Shown: piece by piece, positions 55,839 to 64,000 of the stretch | Numbering within the stretch: the first letter of the stretch is position 1 | How the letters are laid out: the number at the start of each line of letters is the position of its first letter | Assembly: GCA_026184775.1 (NCBI GenBank) | Contig: JANCYW010000019.1 | Span: forward strand, 174,365 to 238,364 | DNA: 64,000 nt | Reading direction: 5' to 3' | Origin: Cyanidium caldarium | Lineage: Eukaryota > Rhodophyta > Bangiophyceae > Cyanidiales > Cyanidiaceae | Position numbers and translations under genes: made by a program | Notes under the pieces: model-generated | What the model was told of the DNA's origin: nothing | Seen by the model: only the letters and a program-made list of their open reading frames with translations | Databases searched by the model: none

Positions 55839-57009
55839 GTGATCGCGGCAAACAAGTGCTTGTGGCACGGCAGACTCGACCGAAAGAGAACAAGGATCGG
55901 CGGTCCGAACGAGCACCAGCCTGCTGCAGGGGTTGGGGCTTCGGTCCCACGACCTCCTTGGTTGCACGCTGGCCAGGCACCTTCCCCACTGCTCTGGGAA
56001 GAAAACGCAGCAGCTCTGTGTCCGGTTTCGTCAACGGCGATCGCCAAGAGGGGTGACGATACAGAGGTGGCGAGCGAGCGCTGGTCGACCTTCTGCACCG
56101 TGGCGGCTGATTTTGTCGGTGGCCGCCCTGCTGGAGGTCTCGCTGGACCCATCGTCCAGGCGTTGTTTGACACGCTGACCACGGGACATGCACCGAGCTC
56201 ACAGACAGCGACCGGGGAGGCAGCTCGATTGGCGGAGGGCGAAATCGCGCGACCAAAGTACCGCGAGTTTTTCCGGTGTTTTGCGTCACCGACAGAGAGC
56301 GGTGTCCTCTGCTCTCCGAGTTGTGGTCGCCATCGTCGGGGTCACCGCTGGGATCACCGCGTCCGCAGGAGCGTGCGCGTGCCGATACTGCTGGCGGAGC
56401 GCTCGGTCTGCTCGATGCCGCTGAGCAGCGAGAGGCCCGGGATACCGCTTCGAAGCCAGCACCAGCACGCCGTATTGGCTACGTTTGTCGGGATTGCCGA
56501 GATGCTCGGAGCTTCCCGCGTCACCTGCAGCACGAACACGAGGGCGAACGTTGCAACCTGGATCGCGATGCCCACATGGTCGTCATCCCCTCGGATGAGG
56601 CACTCGCTTTTGTGCCGCCCAACGGGGGGCGGTCAGGGACGTGTTCCCGATCCCTGCGATGCGTTTCATCTGGTGCCCCGCGAGCAGAGTGCACGTTTCG
56701 CAGGACGCGTTCTGCGAGCGAATGGAGCACGCGGAGCCGGTGCACGTACACGTGGGCATTCCGCTGTTCAGCATCCGGGGCTTTGCACTGCAGCGAGTTG
56801 TGAAGAATGACCCAAATCGGAGACAGAGGCGAAGAGTACCCCACCGGGACGACATCAGCTTCGGCCGAGCCGCCGCTGCGAACACCCGTGTTCGTTGCGC
56901 CACACAGGATGTGCAAGCCGCCCGGGATCGTCTGCGTCCGATCAGCGGTACGCAAGGAACTGCGCTACCGTTGAGAGTGCCCCTTGGACGTGTTCAAGAC
57001 GCTGATTAG
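55839..57009 (+). pseudogene. Possible frameshifted gene
   Basis: Three plus-strand frames hand over to one another. The first (from 55839) contains DFVGGRPAGGLAGPIVQALF. The second (from 56276) contains YVCRDCRDARSFPRHLQHEH, a C-x2-C-x9-H-x3-H zinc-finger-like segment. The third (from 56641) contains PVHVHVGIPLFSIRGFALQ. Each piece looks more protein-like than the alternatives over its own span. This is consistent with one old gene broken by at least two frameshifts. No homologue is recognised, so coding origin is uncertain. Confidence 0.25.
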
Positions 57010-57309
57010 CGGACAGCGTTGCGGGAGATGCGTCAAGGGAGAGGCAGTTTTCAGGCCGTCGAACACCACTACGGACGATCGCTCCCCTGTGCTGCTTCCG
57101 TCGCGGTTGCCCAAAGTGGAAGCAGGTGCACCGACGTCTGGGGCAGTCGAGAATGCGGCCTCGGAGGTCACTCTCCAGTGGGACACAATTGCGAATTCAG
57201 AGCGCTCCCTCTGAGGCAGCAGGCCGCCACGAGGGAGCGAACGCATCAGAGTCGCGTTTGATGGACCGCGAGCGAGTTTGGCTCCGAGCGCCGTGCGCTG
57301 GCAGCGATG

Positions 57310-57490
57310 AGGCGACGGGAATACCGACTGCGTTGGTGCATGTGCGTACGACTGGGTATGTGGGTGGGTAGGCGACGGGAATACCGACTGCGTTGGTGCA
57401 TGTGCGTACGACTGGGTATGTGGGTGGGTAGGCGACGGGAATACCGACTGCGTTGGTGCATGTGCCCACGATTGTGTATGTGGGTGGGTA
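57310..57490 (+). repeat. 60-bp tandem repeat, three copies
   Basis: Units begin at about 57311, 57371 and 57431 with GGCGACGGGAATACCGACTG. Copies 1 and 2 are identical; copy 3 has a few substitutions in its second half. The period is exactly 20 codons, so frames on both strands stay open through the array, giving 20-residue peptide repeats on either strand. Confidence 0.95.
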
Positions 57491-60332
57491 GGCAGCTCGG
57501 GTTGTGAAGGTGCTCGTGGGACACTCGTGTTGTGTGTCGATACCCTCTGGCTACAAACCTTCTCGAGTCGCAGAGGCGCTGATGCGCCCCCGAAACAAGC
57601 GCTGAACCATCGTGATGGGCTCGCAGACGACGCAGCCAGTCGAATGCGGGAGCAAGCGCACATCTCGTTTAGGCGCGGCTGGAAATCGATGCAAGCACCG
57701 CGGAAGCATGAGGGATACGTTTGGGCATCCGATTCCATGAATGGAATCACTGACTTGGGCTGCGGCAGAGGAGCTGAGGTCGCGCCCGCGACTGCCCAAC
57801 GCAGACAGTCAACGTGATGTGCCGGCACAGAGGCTGGAGTTTTTTATCGTGAGCGCATCGGCGGCCACGCATCCTCCACGGACATGTGCCGACGAGGTGC
57901 CCGGCGACGCTGCAAGGCGCTCTGAAGCAACAACTCGTGCGCACCGAAAGACGCTGGCACTGAAATGCCTCTCCGTGCCGTGTCTTGCGTGACGACGTTT
58001 GTCGTTCACGCAGCGGGCTCTGGCGTCATCGCAGCAGACGTGGATTCTCAAACGCTCTCGACTCCAGATCGGGCCAGGAGTTGCGCCATGTCGCAGCATT
58101 CGACAAACGCAGCACTGGGAGTGCTTTCCACCGGTGGGGTCACAGCCCCGCCACCCCATCATGCCATGCTGAGCCATTCGGCGACGAAACGCAACCATGA
58201 CGCACCACGGAGTACCGCCACCGATACGCAGCTGTTACCAAAGCACCCATCATGGCAGGCGCGGATCGACACGAAAACGACCGGGACAGGACAGCTGCTT
58301 GCGCGGTGCAGCCGTTTTGCGCGACTCACCGTCGGTGACAAAGCCCCTCACAGAGGGTTGCAGGAGGCACGGCACCCGCAAACGGTTTCACCGTCCAGCT
58401 GTGCATATCAGCGTACACAAGGTGGCCACTGTCGTGCGCCAACGATTTCCCGTCGCTCGTTTCGACAGAGCCTCCTTCCAAAGCGAGACGCGCCCCAGCA
58501 GAACGGGGTTTCAGCTCCTCGTGATGCCGCCGACCTCGATGGAACCACTCCAGCGCCGCGTATGCGCGCGGCGAGATCGCGCAGATGTCCACGCCACATC
58601 CGTGTGCGAGCGCCTCGATCGTAAAACGCCGGACATGAGAGGGTTTCGGCGTCACATCGCACTGGCCGTAGCATGATGGCGAGGGGTACGGCATTTCGGT
58701 CGCCGTATCCGGCCGCTCCCCCGATGCGACCATACCGGATGCGGGTCCGTCGACCGTCAAGTCGTTGAGAAACGGCGAGGTGAGGGGAGCGCACAGTGGC
58801 TGCGGACCATTCCGATCTCGTCCAGGTCCCGGGAGGGCAACACCATGAGCGCCAGAGGCGACAGGTCGGGATTCTGGCAGCCAGTCGTGGTCAGGACACC
58901 CGCCACGCCCATAACCAAATCGCTGCCAACCGCACCCAATGATGGATCCATGCGGGTGGCAGCACTCAACGCCGTCGGATCGGTGCGCCTCGGCCCCAGT
59001 GCAGGAGAGTCCTCGGCGGAGAGTCGCGAGCGCTGCCACAAGGCATAACGGCCACTGAGCACACGTCCGTAGCCGACGACGGAGTTGCCAGTGTTGTTGT
59101 CACCCGGTGTCCCGTCAAGAGATGTCTGCGAGGAGTGCCGGAGCCCTCGACTCACAGACATACCGACACCGAGCGCTGGGAATCCGAGTATAGGTCGAAC
59201 ACAGCCCGTGCTGACCGAGACGCGGCTCGTCCGAGGCACTCTGCGTCGGTGCCCAGCGAGGGAGGCGGCGGCGCACTGACTGCCAACCCAGCGCTGGTCG
59301 TCGTCGTGGCGCTGGTGAGGCCACTACCACAGCCGGTGTTCTGATCGTCGTTCAGGCCAACCGCGCGCGGTGCCGCCGCTAGAGCGCCACTCGCCAAGCT
59401 CGCGCACCGCTGCCGCTGCCGCCCAAAAGACGCACAGCGCCCCGGGGCCGGCGGACTCCGGCCAAGACCCCCCAAACTCGTCAAGCGCTGGCCACCGGAG
59501 CCAGCGCCGCCCGGCATGGACGTAGCCCACAACCCCATTCCACCCCCCGCGCGCATTTTCCGACTCCGGTCTAGCACCGGACCACAGCACAAACTCGTGT
59601 CGAACGACACCCAGCACGCGCTGCCCTGCGCAGCGACAAGACGACCGGCTCGTCCAAAACCGTCCCCGGTGCTCAGCGCCGCGGCGTCGCGGCCACTCGC
59701 TCCTCTTGCCACGCCAACATACAACTCCGAGTCGAGAACCGGTGGTGAACGCTCCCGCTGCAACGTCCTCGTCGGGCGCTCTCGACCCGTCTCCGGTGCG
59801 AGCCGAATCGAACGGAACCGAGAATCAGGCGAAACGAGTGCCATGGCGCCGCTGACAGACGGCGATTCGAGGCGGTGGTCCCTGCGCGCACGCCTCCGTT
59901 CTTCCCCCGGGCGGGTTGTGTTTCGAGTCCAGTGACCTGCTGCGCGTTCGCTCACCTGGGCTGAGCACAGCCGCGCTCGGCAAGATTGTCTGTGGGGCTT
60001 GCGTGTGACGCGCGATCCGGAGGGCGCGGGAAGCATACAAAGTCGCCCAGCTCGCTCCGGTGCTGGCCGCGGGGTTTGCTAGACTGTGCGTTTGCCAGGA
60101 ACGTGGGCTTCCTCGAAGGTGGCGGCAGCGGCGGTCACGTCGGCGACACGGCGAGGATCTGTGGTGCCGCCACCGACCACAATGGCGAGTGGCAGACGGA
60201 CAAGTAGAGTGACTGCGGCTCCGAACACGCAGCGGGTCACCTCTGCACGGAGGCTCGGGCCTGCTTCGGATTGAGAGACGCTCTCGCTCAGCCGCATTTC
60301 CCAACACTGGCACCTACACAGGCCACGGTGAG
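57491..60332. other. Subtelomeric region with fragmentary minus-strand ORFs
   Basis: No intact recognisable gene. On the minus strand several consecutive frames are open: 58326-59039, 58757-59239 and 59152-60036. They carry Gly/Ser/Thr-rich protein-like sequence such as SGLTSATTTTSAGLAVSAP and GVAGVLTTTGC. They could be remnants of one frameshifted gene for a secreted protein, or noise. The last 300 bp before 60333 lie upstream of the merA duplication unit. Confidence 0.35.
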
Positions 60333-62126
60333 GGTGTCGCTCGATGAGGAGCGGCTGGCGGCATGGGCATCCGGCGGAGCGCATCGGGTGCATCAGCAAG
60401 AGGGGGTCGTGACCCGGACCGGGACTGGCCCCGACGGATGGAATAAACGTGCGCGGTATCTGCGCCGGGGTCCCTCTTACTGAGTGTGTGCGTGGGGGGC
60501 GGTGCGACGATCGCGATTGCGACGAGGCCGTCGCTGCGGGATGTGTGGAACAGTGGAAAACCGTCACGGAGCGGCAGAGGCGTGACGGTTTTGGGGCGTA
60601 CGGCTTGCGCGGACGCCCGCTTGTGGCCGCTGCCATGAAAGCGGATGGAGCTGTGATGACTGGGCCGTGTTGCGAGAAAGATGGGTCATCACGGCCGCTA
60701 TCGGTTGTGGTCTTGGGCAGCGGTGCGGCGGCTATGGCGGCGGTCATTGCAGCGACGGAACGCGGCGCGCAGGTGCACGTAGTGGAGCGCGCCACCGTTG
60801 GCGGCACCTGCGTGAATGTGGGTTGTGTGCCGTCGAAGCATCTCGTTCGGAGTGCGCAGCTGCAGCACTGGTGTGATGAGCACGTGGAGATCAGCGACGG
60901 CTGCCGTTGTGACGGAGTGCCGAACGCGCACAAGCTACACGCGTCTCGTCAAACGCTTGTTGAACGGTTGCGTTGGCAGAAGTACGAGAGCGTGCTGGAC
61001 GAGAACCCTCACGTTACGGTGTGGCACGGGGAGGCCAGCTTTGAGGACTCGCGCACCGTTCGCGTTCGGTCATTGGCAGCGCAAGCGACACAGACCGAGA
61101 CACTGCTTCACTTTGATCGCTGTCTGATTGCTGTCGGCGCGGAACCGTACATTCCTCCGATTGACGGGCTTGCGAGTGTGCCTTTCTGGACATCGACCGA
61201 AGCGCTGGCAAGCGATACGGTGCCGCACCGCCTCGGAGTGGTGGGCTCCTCTGCGGTGGCGCTGGAGCTGGCTCAGGCGTATGCTCGTCTTGGCAGCCGA
61301 GTGACGATCTTTGCTCGCCGCGGCCTGTGCACGCGAACAGACCCTCTCGTGGGCGAAACGTTGATGCAGGCCCTGCTGGATGATGACCGCATCCGGATCC
61401 ACTGCGGGGCGCTGGTAGAGAGTGTGCAGTGCGAGGATGGGGTGTTCAAGGTGACGCTGACGACGTCGCAAGCGGTCTTTATGACGGATGCGCTCCTAGT
61501 GGCGAGCGGCCGGAGGCCGAGCACTGCGGCCCTGAACATGGCAGCGGCTGGAGTGTCCTGGCACGCTGCTTCCGGCCAGATACCGGTGGATACGCACATG
61601 CGCACGAATGTGCCACATATTTACGCGGCGGGTGATTGTGCGCAAATGCCGCAACTGGTGTATGTAGCGGCAGCGGCTGGCACCAGAGCTGCGATCAATA
61701 TGACGGGTGGGGAGGCATGTTTGGATCTGTCGCTGGTACCGTGGGTGATTTTCTGCGAGCCGCAGGCGGCTGCTGTCGGCCTGACCGAGGCCGAAGCTCA
61801 GGCTCGCGGTCTGCGCACCGAAACTCGGACGCTTCCGATCACGAGCGTACCGAGGTGTATTGTGCATGGCGAGAAGTTTGGGTTCCTGAAACTCGTGGCG
61901 GAAACACCGAGCATGCGGATCGTTGGTGCGCAAGCCGTGGCTGCTGAGGCCAGCGATATGATCTCGACGGTGGCTGTGGCGATGCGAGGGCACCTGACAG
62001 TGGCGGATCTGTCAGGCATGTTGCTGCCGTACCTCACCGCGAGCGAGGCGGTGAAACTTGTGGCGCAGTCGTTCACGCGTGACGTGCATCAGCTCTCGTG
62101 CTGTGCCGGCTAGTGGGATGCAGCAC
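60333..62126 (+). repeat. Tandem duplication unit 1 (complete, contains merA)
   Basis: This 1,794-bp unit begins 302 bp upstream of the merA ATG and ends 13 bp after its stop. The next base (62127) restarts the same sequence as 60333. The left half (60333-60819) recurs at 62127-62613 with no indels and two substitutions that I can find. Confidence 0.9.
60635..62113 (+). CDS. merA: Mercuric reductase (bacterial-type)
   Basis: Reduces Hg(II) to volatile Hg(0) with NADPH and FAD. The protein is 492 aa from the first in-frame ATG. The FAD-binding [14 protein letters not shown] is near residue 28; the redox-active disulfide is Cys59/Cys64 in GGTCVNVGCVPSK; an NAD(P)-binding GVVGSSAVALELAQAY follows; YAAGDCAQMPQLVYVAA is the second FAD motif. 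The protein ends SCCAG with the vicinal Cys489-Cys490 pair specific to MerA among flavin disulfide reductases. There is no N-terminal heavy-metal (NmerA) domain. Horizontal acquisition from bacteria is known for cyanidiophyte merA and fits here. It is intronless and subtelomeric. The open frame extends upstream without an ATG. Confidence 0.95.
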   Translation: MKADGAVMTGPCCEKDGSSRPLSVVVLGSGAAAMAAVIAATERGAQVHVVERATVGGTCVNVGCVPSKHLVRSAQLQHWCDEHVEISDGCRCDGVPNAHKLHASRQTLVERLRWQKYESVLDENPHVTVWHGEASFEDSRTVRVRSLAAQATQTETLLHFDRCLIAVGAEPYIPPIDGLASVPFWTSTEALASDTVPHRLGVVGSSAVALELAQAYARLGSRVTIFARRGLCTRTDPLVGETLMQALLDDDRIRIHCGALVESVQCEDGVFKVTLTTSQAVFMTDALLVASGRRPSTAALNMAAAGVSWHAASGQIPVDTHMRTNVPHIYAAGDCAQMPQLVYVAAAAGTRAAINMTGGEACLDLSLVPWVIFCEPQAAAVGLTEAEAQARGLRTETRTLPITSVPRCIVHGEKFGFLKLVAETPSMRIVGAQAVAAEASDMISTVAVAMRGHLTVADLSGMLLPYLTASEAVKLVAQSFTRDVHQLSCCAG

Positions 62127-63637
<1,511 letters not shown>

Positions 63638-63885
63638 GTGTGAGTTGGGTGAGATCGGGCGACCGGGTGTGAGTTGGGTGAGATTGAGGTGGAGAGTGTG
63701 AGTTGGGTGGGATCGGGCGAAGGGGTGTGAGTTAGGGGGGATCGGGCGACCGGGTGTGAGTTGGGTGGGATCGGGCGACCGGGTGTGAGTTGGGCGGGAT
63801 CGGGCGAAGGGGTGTGAGTTGGGTGGGATCGGGCGAGCGGGTGTGAGTTGGGCGGGATCGGGCGAAGGGGTGTGAATTAGGGGGG
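63638..63885 (+). repeat. 29-bp subtelomeric satellite, 8 copies plus a partial
   Basis: Units start GTGTGAGTTGGGTGGGATCG at 63638, 63667, 63696, 63725, 63754, 63783, 63812 and 63841, with a constant 29-bp period. The tails alternate mainly between CGGGCGACCGG and CGGGCGAAGGG. A partial ninth unit at 63870 (GTGTGAATTAGGGGG) runs straight into the telomeric repeats. Confidence 0.95.
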
Positions 63886-64000
63886 AATGGGGGGGAATGG
63901 GGGGGAATGGGGGGGAATGGGGGAATGGGGGGGAATGGGGGGGAATGGGGGGGAATGGGGGGGAATGGGGGGGAATGGGGGGGAATGGGGGGGAATGGGG
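63886..64000 (+). repeat. Telomere: AATGGGGGGG array
   Basis: Twelve AATG-starting units begin at 63886, 63896, 63906, 63916, 63924, 63934, 63944, 63954, 63964, 63974, 63984 and 63994. The spacing is 10 bp except for one 8-bp unit with five Gs. The G-rich strand runs 5' to 3' towards the right end, the orientation expected at a chromosome terminus. The unit has one more G than the AATGGGGGG described for C. merolae. Confidence 0.96.

Noticed and set aside
60449-60634. N-terminal extension of merA
   Set aside because: The frame is open but begins with GTG, not ATG, and shows no heavy-metal-associated domain; both copies share it only because the duplication is recent.

Overview
The window looks like the right-hand end of a nuclear chromosome from a unicellular red alga of the Cyanidiophyceae (Cyanidioschyzon/Cyanidiococcus-like). 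The evidence is a terminal array of AATGGGGGGG repeats (the published C. merolae telomere unit is AATGGGGGG), long uninterrupted ORFs for typically eukaryotic proteins (BRF1, TFIIA large subunit, capping enzyme, RRP12, TSR1, VPS33, MPC1), very tight gene packing, and a subtelomeric bacterial-type mercuric reductase. Species assignment is inference; the DNA is clearly GC-rich. No tRNA or rRNA gene was recognised.

Region 1 (about 0.4-54.2 kb) is the gene-dense arm, with about 31 recognisable single-exon genes on both strands. Carbon and central metabolism: starch-branching enzyme, UDP-glucose 4-epimerase, citrate synthase with a PTS1-like C-terminus, sorbitol-type dehydrogenase, serine acetyltransferase, two mitochondrial transporters (an aspartate/glutamate-type carrier and MPC1), GPAT and NAD(P)HX dehydratase. 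Transcription, RNA and ribosome biogenesis: guanylyltransferase, BRF1, TFIIA large subunit, RRP12, TSR1, STRAP-like WD40 protein, PPR protein and organellar uL10. Chromatin and proteostasis: NASP-like histone chaperone, bromodomain protein, telobox Myb protein, J-domain protein and PI31. Many convergent neighbours end within 7-80 bp of each other, and one pair overlaps by 77 bp.

Region 2 (about 54.2-60.3 kb) is a gene-poor subtelomeric stretch. It contains fragmented, frame-shifting ORFs, a 60-bp tandem repeat, and the second copy of a roughly 155-bp dispersed sequence also found near 21.1 kb. That sequence may encode a structured RNA.

Region 3 (about 60.3-62.7 kb) carries merA followed directly by an almost identical but truncated second copy, the remains of a 1,794-bp tandem duplication. 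Region 4 (62.6-64.0 kb) is G/T-rich on the top strand and holds degenerate repeats, an exact 29-bp-period satellite (8 copies) and the telomere itself.

Start codons were set at in-frame ATGs. Where an upstream ATG leaves room for a transit peptide, this is stated in the entry.
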